Shown: positions 9,969 through 20,977 of the stretch, one piece after another
How positions within the stretch are numbered: the stretch's first letter is position 1
How the letters are laid out: each line of letters opens with the position of its first letter
From: Nemertoderma westbladi
Taxonomy: Eukaryota; Xenacoelomorpha; Nemertodermatida; Nemertodermatidae
Assembly: GCA_032718475.1 (NCBI GenBank)
Contig: JAUCBJ010005415.1
Location: 1-48,043, forward strand
Length of the DNA stretch: 48,043 nt
Direction: 5' to 3'
The notes under the pieces: model-generated
What the model saw: only the letters and a program-made list of their open reading frames with translations
What the model was told of the DNA's origin: nothing
Database searches by the model: none
Made by a program: the position numbers and the translations under genes

Positions 9969-10337
9969 TTGGTAAGGCACCACCTTGTAGGTGAGCGATT
10001 GGAAGCGTTCGAAATGGCGGAGAGACTTGTCAGAAAGAGAAAGGCGGAAATGGGTGGAAAGGAGATACTAGTAGATTTCACCGAGAGGCATCCGGAGGAG
10101 AAGACGAGGGGATACTACAAGGGGTTAGAGAAGGGTCACAAGGCGCGAGTGCTGCAGGACCATTTCAGGAAGGTGCATGATAGGCGGCTGGTCGAGACCT
10201 ACGGGACGCCATCGCTAGACAATGCGATCCTCGAGCATTTCCACTATGTGGTAAAGGGAGACGAGGCGAAGTTCGGGATACCGAAGTATCCGAGGGAACC
10301 ACCGAGAAAGGATTGGCACCGGTCTGCACTGAACTGA
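9969..10337 (+). CDS. Unrecognised 122-codon ORF fused to truncated LTR
   Basis: An ORF rich in Arg, Lys and Glu; most of it (to about residue 115) has balanced, coding-like composition. I recognise no family. Its last few codons run into the inverted BEL LTR that begins near 10316, so the native C terminus is missing. The high GC third positions resemble the BEL and gypsy genes nearby rather than the AT-rich host genes, so a retroelement fragment is the most likely origin. It could also be a spurious ORF. Confidence 0.3.
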   Translation: MVRHHLVGERLEAFEMAERLVRKRKAEMGGKEILVDFTERHPEEKTRGYYKGLEKGHKARVLQDHFRKVHDRRLVETYGTPSLDNAILEHFHYVVKGDEAKFGIPKYPREPPRKDWHRSALN

Positions 10338-10695
10338 TGACTGAGTAACTGAACCGGTAATGTTATACATTGACAATATATATGTAATCGTTTCTACACT
10401 ATTGTGGCCTTTGTCCAGTGGATGCTTTCCCCCGATCCTATTGGCTGATAACCTACTTCACGCCTCTCACCTCTTTGGGAGTGCTTCCCCCTCTGTTGGC
10501 CCCTGTTGGTTATTTTTCCCTCCCGAGGTGGTTTGACCTCTAACCTCCCTTTGTGTGGCTTTGGGGTTCGTGTTATCCACGTTATTGGTTGTGGTACAAG
10601 ATTGGTTGTTACCAATCTCGTACCTCTGACATATTACTGAAAAGATGCCACTTCCCATTTATGAGGGTAATGCAGCGGAACTGAATCCGCTTACA
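10316..10695 (-). mobile_element. Truncated LTR of BEL family 1 (copy b, inverted)
   Basis: Read on the minus strand from 10695 it begins TGTAAGCGGATTCAG. It follows the 1174 LTR through the ACCAATC, GAGGTCAAACCACCTC and GGGGAAGCACTCCC blocks and the CAGTTCAGTGCAGAC block, then stops near 10316. The last ~230 bp of the family consensus are absent. Confidence 0.85.
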
Positions 10696-11473
10696 TAAAA
10701 ATGATGTACTGCTTGACATTACACTAACTGACTGAATAGAGATAGAACAATAATTAACGATATAATTAATATACGTAACTCCAATTGACAATAAGTAGTG
10801 AAATGTTGTTCAGCTGTAAAAATTTAGTTGTGGGTATTTAATTTCGCGTTCCATAATGTTGATAATATGCTAATATTTCGAATATCGCACATCGAATCGT
10901 TCCCAACTTTTTATTCAACATCTAGATACTAATTGATAAATAGTCGCATTTACAATTTTTGCGTACCTGCTTGAGTTTTTGAGATGTTGGATGGTTAAAT
11001 ACATATATACATACATAACCACATCGTGTTTTTGAACGGCTCAACTCTTAACAAGAAACTATCCAGTCTAAAGACAGGGTCGTTATAACCGGGGGGTATA
11101 GAAATTTATCAGGAATAAAGCTTAACTTAATAATAACTTCGCTTGCCAACACAGCTTGCCAACTCCTTGATACTGATTATTTAACCATTTAAATAATTAT
11201 TTATTGGATATATACAAAATGACAAGTACTGTAATAAGATTCCATAGAATGATAAAAAAAATGTTAATTTCTTTGCAAAATAGTATTTTATATTTATATG
11301 TATTATAGCGAAAACCCAAATATAGCGAAAACCCAAATCGAAAAATATCTATTAATACATTATATACACAATATTTATAAATATTACACAAATTAAAATT
11401 TAATAAAAAGACATAAAAAGACAAAAGACTAATATAATTATAAATGAAAATAGCCATTACAATTATAAATAAT

Positions 11474-12494
11474 GCCGGAATTTCCGGATCCGGGATTTCC
11501 CGGATCGGGACCGCGATCATATCTCTCAGGATCCCATTTTTCAGGATCGGATTGCAATTTTGGATTAAATTTCTTAAAGTTAATAGTATATATATGTGGC
11601 GGGATTTGGGTAACACTAACTTTATCTTACACTTCTGATTCTGAAATATTTAGTAAGGTAACGTTATATTAAAATCATTTTATTCCAAAATTGTAACATT
11701 ACTCAACGCCGTTAGTATTAACAGCGACTTGTTATTTAGCACTTTACAACTTTAGAGGACATTACAGTACATTGACATTAACTATTGTATTGGCCTGTAC
11801 AATTAGTATTGTATTGGTGTATTATTATTTATGTAATGTCCCGACGGCCTGACCGTAAAGTCACGGCGTCATGGTTACCACATAAACAATAATTGGTATT
11901 TATTATTAATTGCCTGACAGCCAGATAGGCCTACTGCATTACCTACCGGTAGCTATTAATAACCAACCAGTAGCTATAAACTATTAAAATGGCTCCAAAC
12001 GCCACCATAAATATAAGCTAACATTTTGATAACATACTTTATGTAATTTTTACATTTATTTATACAGGCAGTTTCTATCACTTATGTACAATCATATTGT
12101 AATGATACAATTTTGGAATAAAACTACATATATACTTGTTGCAGAGTGCTTTACAGTGTTCTGATCCTCGTGGCTTTATTTCCACTAACTCACTAACGTT
12201 CGTTCGTGTAATAAAGCCATTCGGATTATCACACTGTAAAGTCCTACTTTACACACAAGTTTGTTAATAGTTATTATAATAGATTACTGGCTGGTTTAAT
12301 GAAATAAAAATTCGATATAATCAAAACATTTCCGTTCTGTTGGAACTATTTATCACACAATATCAGATATTCAATAAATTTATTTAACAATTATACCTCG
12401 GGATCCCGTTCCATAAAATTCGGGATCTGGATCGGTACCGATATTGCATTTTTCACCGTGATCCCGGTTTTTCAGGATCGGGATCCCGTTTAAA
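11474..12494. repeat. Paired GGATCC/CCCGGATCGGG-rich clusters
   Basis: Clusters at 11474-11560 and 12397-12494 are dense in GGATCC, CGGGATC and GATCCCG. Both contain a GATCCC, T-run, CAGGATCGG module in direct orientation. They may be ends of a ~1-kb repeat or two copies of one degenerate satellite. The DNA between them shows no coding signal. Confidence 0.45.
12148..12245. repeat. MITE-like inverted repeat
   Basis: Arms of about 33 bases, CTTTACAGTGT...GGCTTTATT and AATAAAGCC...ACACTGTAAAG, match at roughly four of five positions around a ~28-base loop containing AACGTTCGTTCG. No coding capacity. Confidence 0.6.
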
Positions 12495-13870
12495 CGCTAA
12501 TTTATATATAGAATAGATATAAAATAGTGCCAATGTAAAAAGTAAATTATACTACAATTCAGACAAAAATACATCCCGAACCAAAAATATACAAAACAAA
12601 TTAAAAAAATATAAGTCATCACTCATGTATTGTAATAACATGGGATTAACATAAATCAAGATTGTAAGCAAAACGTTCATTTCTTAAGGAAGAATCCATT
12701 TTGGTGTATTATGATTCAATAATGCTGAAATGTCCTGTATATTTTATAATGGAAAACAATTAGGTATTCTTGAAACGTCGATTAGGGAACTTATCCATCA
12801 GTTAAACAAACAATTTTATAAAAGAAAACAAGAAAAGGCAACTAAACAAAACATCTCAGACAACAAAATAATAATAACAATACCCGACAACAGGACCACA
12901 ATTAATAGATTAATGAAAAATGAGATTAAAGAAAATAACATTGCAAATATTCAATTGAAATTGCATAAATTGTAACGAAAAATTGTAAGCAATCACTAAG
13001 CAACTGGGATGATAAATATATACAAAAAAATAGACTACGGTAATATTATTTACAAGAATATAATTAATATACATATTTAAATATAAAAATAAAAAACTCT
13101 AGTTTAAGTATAAGTATACTGTATACAGCTACCGGTACCTATATATACTTTCATGCAAAACCAGAGGATTATGGATTTTTAGTGATTTTTTAAACCAAAT
13201 AAGTTTTGAATATACCGGACCGGTAAATCAAACCAATATAATATATAAGTTAACTATATATACCCCGATTAGAAAATATAAATAAAATATACCAATTATA
13301 TAGGTATAATGTGTATCCGGTATACAAAGATATAAGTTTGCAATGAAAAGTATATATTACATATAGTCAATACACATTGTGTTTAATGGACCAAAAATAA
13401 AGCAAACCTTAGATGCAAACTGAACAACAGTTACTTAATAAATTACCATATTAACAATGGAATTAAATGGGTTTGCCCTTTGCAAACCAATATTTGACAT
13501 TGTTCTTTTAATAGCTTTTAATAATGAATATACATACACTTTCCATTCCATGCATTTAATTACTTGTGACTTTCTACAGCCATGTGTTGCTTCTGGTTTC
13601 TACTTTATAACATATTTTCAGCATAATATTTTAAGCATAATTTTCAGCATAATCAATTAACGGTATTTATATTTTCAGCAATTTCCCACAAATAAACATA
13701 TATGACAAATAATACCGGTACCTCTCGTCTTGCTTTAAACCCATTTTTAGTGATTTTTTAAACCCAAAATCAGGTAAAAAAAAAACACCAAATTTTCCCA
13801 AATTAGTGTTTTCCAAATTCAGAACATTTTTCCATAAAACTTTTGACTTTATCAACTTTTATATATATCA

Positions 13871-13922
13871 CCCTATTGTTTAGCCAATCAGATTTACCCT
13901 ATTGTTTAGCCAATCAGATTTG
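13871..13922. repeat. 26-bp tandem duplication with CCAAT box
   Basis: The unit ACCCTATTGTTTAGCCAATC followed by AGATTT occurs twice back to back. It lies about 110 bases 3' of the CEP72-like stop codon. It is either 3'-flank or a regulatory CCAAT pair; function unknown. Confidence 0.8.
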
Positions 13923-14032
13923 ACAATAAGAAAAAATACATGATAAACTAAGATATACATAGATCTTCCAGTTTCATATAAAACTAACCAGTGTCATTAA
14001 TTACAACATAAAAACCAATCCAGAAGCACTAA

Positions 14033-17000
14033 TTAAAAGCAATAACTATCATCCGATGCAACTTTGTATTCAAGAATATTATTGTTTTTTTGTTTGTGAT
14101 CGTCTGACTCATCCTGGTTGCGATGCGGATTCAATCTCCTTCTACTTGGATCCATCCGTTCTCCTCGATTCAATCCGAATCTACTTGGACCCACTTGTTC
14201 TCCCTTACCGAACTCGAAGTCCACAGAGCGATGCCTACTTTTGAAGAATCTCGGATCGTGTCGATCAATATCTGTTACCAGTACTACATTCTGTTTGTAA
14301 ATATCAGCAGCAACATTATCCTCAGAATGAGAGTCAGGGAGGATATTCAAGGAATCGATATTGTGCGATTTAGGAATGGATGAAACAAGATTATTCGACT
14401 TATTAAATCGTTCTTTTTCTTTTTTATTGCTAATTGTAGCATTTCCTACAACATCATCAAAACTATCCATAGTCATTATTAAATCTGAAACAACTGTTTG
14501 TATTGGATGTTCTTTAGCAACATACTGTGTCAACATTCTTATATCAGCATTGGACTGAACATGTTCTTTGTAGGGTAATATTTGACCAGTATTTTCCATG
14601 AAATTCGCTTTCAATGTAGTCTTCTCTTGACCACGATCTTCGGCAGGACTCCCTGTTTTGCACTTGTTTATTTGACTGTATGAATTTGATGGTTGTTTAG
14701 ATGTAAGTAGTGGTTTAAAACTTTGTGAACTCTTAATTCTCTCAATGTTTTCTTTGTAATAAGAATCATCAACAATATTATAATTATTAACATCAGGCCT
14801 ATCTTTGTTACTGAAAGAGTCTTCATGCCTTTCTTTAGATTGTGAAGATGCATAACAAAAAATGTCTCCATCAGTTGAATTGTCATTTAACTTTGGACCT
14901 CCAGTATACTTTTCAGACTTAGGGTGCCCTCTATACTCCCTTAAACTCTCCTGAATGTGATGGGGCCGTTTCACAGCTTCTTCAAACCTCTGTATAGGTT
15001 GATTGTATTTTTCAATGGTTGAACACAACACATTTGGTTTACATATGTCATTGATTTCTTGATTACGCATTGTAGGGTGGTGTTTTTGTGGCTCAATAAT
15101 ATTATTATGTTTCAAATTTTGAGGGTGTTGAATACTAAATTGTTTTGCATGCAAAGTATTCTGAGAAATACTTTCAAAACCCGCATGCCTCAGTTGGCTC
15201 CAATCAAAGTCAACCTCTTCTCGTTGTGGGGCTGCAGGAATATCATAATCATTGCCAAGACTTTGGAAATGAAGGTCATTACTGTTATTTCTCCATGATG
15301 TTGTGAAGTCATCATGATAAATGAGCTGATTTGTGCTATTCTCATTGGACATATTAGAGTGATCAGTGACGTTGCCAGAAATAGCGAGTTGAGGAAAACT
15401 CGGCGCAAGTACTCTATTGGATGCCAAATAACTATCTTTATGTGCATTAACTTCATTCACTAAACGTTTGTTTGTGTCAATCAATGCAGAGTGACTTTGT
15501 TCAAGCATTTCTGTAAGAATATCAACTCTTTCAAATTGTTTAACCTGCTGTCGTAATGATCCACATTCTTCTTCTAAATTGGATATAGTATTTTTAAGTT
15601 TCTCAATTTCTGAACTATTCTGTATCTTACTAGCATCTGTATCTTCTTTTAACTTTGTTAAAGAACTTAATTTTGATTTCAGTTCAGAATTTTGCTTAAT
15701 GGTAATGTCACAATCATACCTCAAGTCCTTCAGTTCTGTTTCCAAAGTTGACAACTGAGTTTTATCATCAGTGACAGCTGACAGACATGACTTACACTCT
15801 GCTAATTCTCCCTTAAGTGCAAAGTTTTCATGCGATAATTCAGCTAATTGTTTGGTAAGTTTATTCAAATCCATGTCTAAGTGAATTTCCTCTGGGATTG
15901 AAGATGGGGAATGGCCAGGCAGCTCAACACAAATTAACTCATGAGCTAGAGATTTAAACTTCTCATGTCTGTGGAGAGAATGCTTCCCATTCCAATATCT
16001 ATCAACCAAATCACAAATGCCTGCAATAAACTCCTCGTTTTGAGCATCATATTGTTTAAGGGTGGGGCAATTTTGAGGATCAAGTGGTGCAGATATGTTT
16101 TTATGTTCAGTGGTCCCACACAGTTGCAATGTAGTGGGAATGGCATAGTGATTTGAACAATTTGCCTCCTTTGAATCAGATTTATTTCCAGAAGTTGCAT
16201 TGATTGCAAATTGCGATACATCCACCTTCGCATGGCTTTCGGGTTTTTCATTATCCAGGCACCTGACTCCAATATCAAACGAATTTGTCACAACATTAAG
16301 GGGTTGATTCTGTTTTTTCTCAAAGTATATTGCAGCTCTTATGTAAGGATACCCTTCATCATTGCCTTCAGTATTTGCTATTATACCTTGTTCTTTACTC
16401 CACTTAATGGCTTCACTCCACCCATTATCATCTACTACAGCCGCATCTTCCATGCATTTATCTCTGCCTACCACTTCTGCTGTCTCTAGCTTATGAATAA
16501 AATGTTTTGAATATTTCTGCTGACTTGGTATATACTCAGCTGAGCCAGTAACAGGCCTTGGTTTATTTGGGTTGCCTTTACATCTGACTACATCATCAAT
16601 AATTGCACAGTCATCCATTTGAACACCTCTTCCCAAAGAGGCAACCAAATTAGACCTGGAAGAAACCTTAATTTCTGGAGTTTCTTTAACATCTTCCAAA
16701 TTTGTAATGCTATTTTCAAATTCGTATGTAGCACAATTTTGAATTTCAGCAGCCTGAGAAGTTGAAAAATGCATAATTGCAGACCTACGTTCAGAATCTC
16801 GTACAGATCTATCATCCAAAGCTTCGAGATTTGACAACAAATGAATGAGAAATAACCTGTAATCACGGTTACTTTTAGTTACAGGATTTAATCGCAAGTC
16901 CAGCAACCTCAATTTATTGTTATGTCGCAGGCGATATAATTCTTTCATAGAGTTAATTTTGTTGTAGTATAAGTTTAAATCCTCAAGATACAGCAGTGAC

Positions 17001-17215
17001 TGAATGCCTTTGAGTGACATCAGAATATTACGAGAGAGATCCAGAGATTGCAGATAGGTAAAGTGCAGTAATCCACAATCTAATTCTCTTATCTTGTCAT
17101 GGAATGTTCCAGGGAGGACGAGTTGTTTGATATCTTCGAGAATAGAATCATGGCCAACATTGATTCTATCCATTATCCAACTCTCAGTCAAAACTATGCC
17201 CGCACTAGCAGCCAT
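14033..17215 (-). CDS. CEP72: CEP72-like centrosomal leucine-rich-repeat protein
   Basis: A 1060-residue intronless ORF starts MAASAG at 17215. Residues about 30-130 form an LRR domain with LPGTFHDKI, LQSLDLSRN, LEDLNLYYNKI and LRLLDLRLNPV. It is capped by DYRLFLIHLL...LDDRSVR..ER, which matches the N-terminal domain of vertebrate CEP72 and its paralogue LRRC36 block by block. A long coiled coil at about 445-595 ends with EQSHSALIDTNKRL, a motif I associate with the CEP72 C terminus. Human CEP72 is about 650 residues, so the ~460-residue polar tail (about 595-1060) is an extension. The tail ends with a basic repeat (VGPSRFGLNRGER-type units) encoded at 14110-14240. CEP72 is a centriolar-satellite/centrosome protein that recruits kizuna. 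Neighbours are all mobile DNA. LRRC36 is the alternative name; CEP72 is favoured because of the coiled coil. Confidence 0.85.
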   Translation of the reverse strand: MAASAGIVLTESWIMDRINVGHDSILEDIKQLVLPGTFHDKIRELDCGLLHFTYLQSLDLSRNILMSLKGIQSLLYLEDLNLYYNKINSMKELYRLRHNNKLRLLDLRLNPVTKSNRDYRLFLIHLLSNLEALDDRSVRDSERRSAIMHFSTSQAAEIQNCATYEFENSITNLEDVKETPEIKVSSRSNLVASLGRGVQMDDCAIIDDVVRCKGNPNKPRPVTGSAEYIPSQQKYSKHFIHKLETAEVVGRDKCMEDAAVVDDNGWSEAIKWSKEQGIIANTEGNDEGYPYIRAAIYFEKKQNQPLNVVTNSFDIGVRCLDNEKPESHAKVDVSQFAINATSGNKSDSKEANCSNHYAIPTTLQLCGTTEHKNISAPLDPQNCPTLKQYDAQNEEFIAGICDLVDRYWNGKHSLHRHEKFKSLAHELICVELPGHSPSSIPEEIHLDMDLNKLTKQLAELSHENFALKGELAECKSCLSAVTDDKTQLSTLETELKDLRYDCDITIKQNSELKSKLSSLTKLKEDTDASKIQNSSEIEKLKNTISNLEEECGSLRQQVKQFERVDILTEMLEQSHSALIDTNKRLVNEVNAHKDSYLASNRVLAPSFPQLAISGNVTDHSNMSNENSTNQLIYHDDFTTSWRNNSNDLHFQSLGNDYDIPAAPQREEVDFDWSQLRHAGFESISQNTLHAKQFSIQHPQNLKHNNIIEPQKHHPTMRNQEINDICKPNVLCSTIEKYNQPIQRFEEAVKRPHHIQESLREYRGHPKSEKYTGGPKLNDNSTDGDIFCYASSQSKERHEDSFSNKDRPDVNNYNIVDDSYYKENIERIKSSQSFKPLLTSKQPSNSYSQINKCKTGSPAEDRGQEKTTLKANFMENTGQILPYKEHVQSNADIRMLTQYVAKEHPIQTVVSDLIMTMDSFDDVVGNATISNKKEKERFNKSNNLVSSIPKSHNIDSLNILPDSHSEDNVAADIYKQNVVLVTDIDRHDPRFFKSRHRSVDFEFGKGEQVGPSRFGLNRGERMDPSRRRLNPHRNQDESDDHKQKNNNILEYKVASDDSYCF
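14110..14240 (-). repeat. Tandem ~48-bp coding repeat in CEP72-like tail
   Basis: Two to three degenerate units containing GGATCCA/GGACCCA, TTCTCC and TTCAATC give repeated (G)-E-R/Q-M/V-D/G-P-S-R peptides at the C-terminal end of the CEP72-like protein. Confidence 0.5.
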
Positions 17216-19535
17216 TTATATTATTATTTTTAAATAAGGTTAGGCCTATATAATATTATATCAATAGTCTGCTAATAGTTCTACGGATAGACCTACCTGC
17301 TTACTGTCCTACTGGAATTATATCATATTTTTTCTGACTGTCTGAAATTAAAAAGTAAAACAAAAATATTAAGTAGGCCTAGGGCTAGGGTAAGTCGACA
17401 GCCGAGCAGCAGTCGTGGAGAAGTTCAAATTTCAACTGAGTTGAAATTTAAAACGTTTTTTTTTTTTAAATTCAACTTTTAAGTTGTAAATTCAACTCTA
17501 AAATGGCAGGAGGCGAAGACGCAGAAGGGTCCCAAGTATGAAGTAGGAATCGACCGGTGCACCGGTACCGGTCTGCCGGTCCGGTAGGTGCCGGTGTTGG
17601 CAGAACCGGTACCGGTACCGGGCCGGTTTTTTTTTAAATCGGTGCCGGTTTCGATTTTTTAATAATGGCTAATTAGGGTAAACCGGGGTTGTATGGCCAT
17701 GTGGGTTGTATGGCCACCCTTGACATAAAGTGCTAGGCCTATAACTTTACTTTATTTTAATGTCTGTCAGTTTTTATTACTTCTAAATGAAGCTGAATCA
17801 TTTTCCAATAAAATGACATAGGCCCTATAAACCATATCTTCAACTGATTCCATTATTTTACAGTGACATGGTAAAGTTTCAGTTCATGAAAAAGGGCAAC
17901 TTTTAGGTTTTGTGAATTTAGAGTAACACACACTACAGCACTAACAGGTGCCTTCTCGAACAAGTTAATGCTTGCCCATATTGTAATGATGTTGAATAGT
18001 ATATTTATTAAATGCTGAAATGATAATTAATAAATAATTTAATTCATTAGATTTCGTTAACTTTTAGATGAGATATTTACCCTCAAAAAAGCATGGCCAT
18101 ACCATACCACCCCGCCAAATTTAGACGTTGGGGTCGTATGGCCACAATAACAGAATAATTACTTTGTCAGTAAATTTAACTCCAGATCTCTGAAACCCAT
18201 ATCTCAGTATATATTCTATATTATTTTGTGATACAATATACCGGTAGGTGTATTATTCCACCTTCTCTAATTGTTAGTTATTCCACATTTTATAATTGTC
18301 AGATTCTACATTGATATCATAATTTTTTTTCATGCTCTACCTGTACCGGTATGTCTGTAGTAGGGCTCGATCGGAGCTCCGGCCTCCGGCTCCGGCCATT
18401 TTGGCACCTCCGGCTCCTGCTCCGTCTCCGGTAAAAATATTGCCAGAGTTAATTTTTTAATAAAGTATTATATTTCGTGCATATTCTAATCTGAACAATT
18501 ATTTACACTATCAGACTATAAGTACTGTAGTACAGCTTCAATATCAAGCATAATACTGCAGTATTTACTTAGTCAATGACTGACTGACTGCTGCAGTCTG
18601 CAGTCTGGCAGTACTGGTGGTACAGGCCAGCTGGCTGACTAGCAGACTGTTACAGATAGGCCCTACTCTGCTACTGCTGTACTGTAAAAAATTGTTGTAA
18701 ATGCTGAAATGCTATGATTGTACACTGTACCACTGCAGCCATTTACTGATTGTCATGCCAGCATAATGTACTGCAGTACTGGTACACGTTCGGTACAGAC
18801 AGCGGTTGGCTCCTACCTACAGTACACACCTCTACCACAGTTAGACAGTTACTGAGTTAGGTACTGTAGGTAATTTTTAGCCGTCAGCTTCAGGCCGTCT
18901 GTCCGTGATAAATTAATTACTTAAATTTTAAATTGAAAATTCGTAAATCTATAAATTATGAATAATTAGACCTACAGTACAGCAGTATATATATATGTGT
19001 GTACCGGTATAACATTATACTGAAGTTATATATTATATATGTATAGTTATACAGTAGGTTTGTTTAGCCTATTGATACTAGCCATTGTTTATTGTGCTAT
19101 AATTTGATCAAAATATATTATATGTATTATACAGTCAGGGAGATCATCAACCATTAGGCCTATCAGCCTATTGCAGTATTGCTTGACTGCCTGATTTTTT
19201 TTTGTTATAGCAGTGCAGTATAGAGCAGTGTATAGAGACGGGTGCTTAGATCGTGGCTTTTTTTTGATTTATTGATTGAATTTTTTCCCATATAAAAATA
19301 CATACTGCACAATACTGAAATAATATATATAAATCACAATTTACCGGTAATTTATTTTACATTGTTTTATGTAAATTATGTAAATTAATGGACGGTAATA
19401 CATGTTTGAAATTATATAATAAATTGACTTACCTAGGTAACATAAATGGTCTAACTCTGTACAGTAGTTTACAATAAATCACGTGTATATACATACATTA
19501 AACTTGAAATAAAATAAAATTTACAGTTTAAAATA
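17216..19535. other. Upstream flank of CEP72-like gene, non-coding repeats
   Basis: No supported gene. Contents in order: poly-T and palindromic TTGAAATTT/AAATTCAA stretches (17425-17500); a CCGGT-dense cluster (17550-17650); two clusters with repeated GTATGGCCA (17690-17725 and 18090-18145); a CTCCGG-rich cluster (18365-18432); CTGCAG/GTACTG-rich DNA (18510-18870); then AT-rich sequence. The CEP72 promoter is presumably within the first few hundred bases, but I cannot point to defined elements. Confidence 0.5.
17550..17650. repeat. CCGGT-dense microsatellite-like cluster
   Basis: At least eight CCGGT/ACCGGT occurrences in about 100 bases, followed by a poly-T run. It is the densest point of a motif scattered through the whole window. 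Confidence 0.7.
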
Positions 19536-19539
19536 TATC

Positions 19540-19965
19540 TGTTACGTAGCTACAGTTTAAAAAGTAGTATCACATATGTACAGTAAAATTTATTTAACAA
19601 GGTACAATAAAATACGAACACGTAGTTTAAAACTTATCACATATTATGTATAGTAAAATTAACTCGGAGTATCAGTACGTAACTACAGCAGTACAGTTTA
19701 AAAAGTAGTATCACATACATACAATGAAATTTATTTAACAAGGTACAATAAAATTTATTTAACAAGGTACAATAAAATACGAACACGTAGTTTAAAACTT
19801 ATCACATATGTACAGTAAAATTAACTCGGAGTCTCAGTATAATTTTATACAATAAAACAAGGTATACAAAATAAACCAAGGTAGACAAAATAAAACAAGG
19901 TAGACAAAAATATACAAGGTAGACAAAAATAAAACAAGGTAGACATCAATAAAACAGAAAAATTA
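19540..19965. repeat. Tandem ~140-bp duplication plus ~20-bp microsatellite
   Basis: A unit with AGTTTAAAAAGTAGTATCAC, then CAAGGTACAATAAAATACGA, then AAACTTATCACATA and AACTCGGAGT occurs at about 19550-19675 and again at 19690-19840. A ~30-bp internal duplication is present in the second copy. From 19850 follow about six copies of an AAGGTAGACAAAATAAAAC-type unit. Confidence 0.85.
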
Positions 19966-20280
19966 AATAAAAAACAAGTAGAAAATGTGCAATATAAGAT
20001 TAAAATGGAGGGATAGCCTTATGAGGTTTCACCTCGTTTCCATAAGGGTCCCTGTGCTCTATGCGGCAGACAATATTATTTGCACCAAAATTGTAATGAA
20101 AATGGAATGGCGCCAATGAAATGCTAAAAGTAACTGAAAAATACAATAAAAATAGCAATAAATGCAATAATAAAAACACTGTAATATATAAAATATAGCC
20201 TATAAAATAAATAATTATGAAGTTCAATAAAATACAATGTTTGTTATGTTAATTAATAATCATAATAAATGTAGTTAACA

Positions 20281-20411
20281 GTTAACATTATTCCATTTTG
20301 TATAAAACAAGTGATGTGGTTGGAGAAACCTACTAGGGGCTGCTACTAAGCAGCAATCAATCACGTTAATCCTGTTTAACACAGAGTCAATGAGAATGGA
20401 ATATTGCTAAC
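20281..20411. repeat. Small MITE-like element
   Basis: Ends GTTAACATTATTCCATT (20281-20297) and AATGGAATATTGCTAAC (20395-20411) are inverted with 14 of 17 matches. The interior holds a small GCTGCT...AGCAGC hairpin. About 131 bp, no coding. Confidence 0.6.
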
Positions 20412-20491
20412 ATGAAAAAGTTCAGGTTGACATTATTCCAAAGTAATCAGATATTACAGCAATTAAGCTGCTACCTGCTAGTGTTAGTCAG

Positions 20492-20869
20492 TTAGTAATC
20501 GAGTAAGCCATATAATATTATATGGTCTGATGGTACAATACCAGGCATAATATATGCACAGATGCAAGAAAAAAAAACGTATGTACTGTAGTTTAAGTGG
20601 ATTAGTTTAATTACAATGATGTAAACTGAAAATGAAATATTTATAGTTAAGTCCGGTTTAGTAATAAACATACTGTACTTATACAATATCTCATTGAAGT
20701 ACATGCCATGTAATAATATCAGTAGCAAAATGCAGGTCTCACATATCAGTTCATCACCCCGAATCTCGTGTTGCGTTTTATTCACACAACTTTTATGATA
20801 CCAACCACTTCGTGCAAACGAAGTACCGTCACTATTACCAAGTCCTATTACCGGTATTACATACAACAT
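20492..20869 (-). pseudogene. Possible half PHD/zinc-finger remnant
   Basis: A minus-strand open stretch has GWYHKSC near residue 22 and CETC near 43, which resembles the second half of a PHD-type finger (W-x-H-x2-C ... C-x2-C). The first cysteine pairs are not visible and the rest is hydrophobic, AT-driven sequence. It may be a worn fragment of a transposon or gene, or chance. Confidence 0.2.
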
Positions 20870-20977
20870 ATTAATTTACTTTCAGTTCTGGTTCCATATA
20901 AAGATTGCCTTAAATTATGTCGGTGATGGGTATCTATAAGTTTATCTTCCTCTTACCCTAAACTATTAAACATTAAA

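Larger units (their letters stand above)
10700..13440. other. AT-rich non-coding interval with short repeats
   Basis: No supported gene. It contains a MITE-like palindrome (12148-12245), two GGGATCC-rich clusters (11474-11560 and 12397-12494), several ACCGGT sites (11945, 13133, 13215) and long TA-rich stretches. An 81-codon AT-rich ORF at 12730-12975 has coding-like polar composition but no family I recognise, and is best treated as unproven. Confidence 0.5.

Noticed and set aside
12730-12975. 81-codon ORF in AT-rich DNA
   Set aside because: Its composition (Lys/Ile/Asn) is what AT-rich non-coding DNA yields, and there is no recognised family or neighbour context.
20000-20227. Hydrophobic minus-strand ORF suggesting a membrane protein
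   Set aside because: Phe/Leu-rich translation is expected from this TA-rich sequence; there is no conserved motif.
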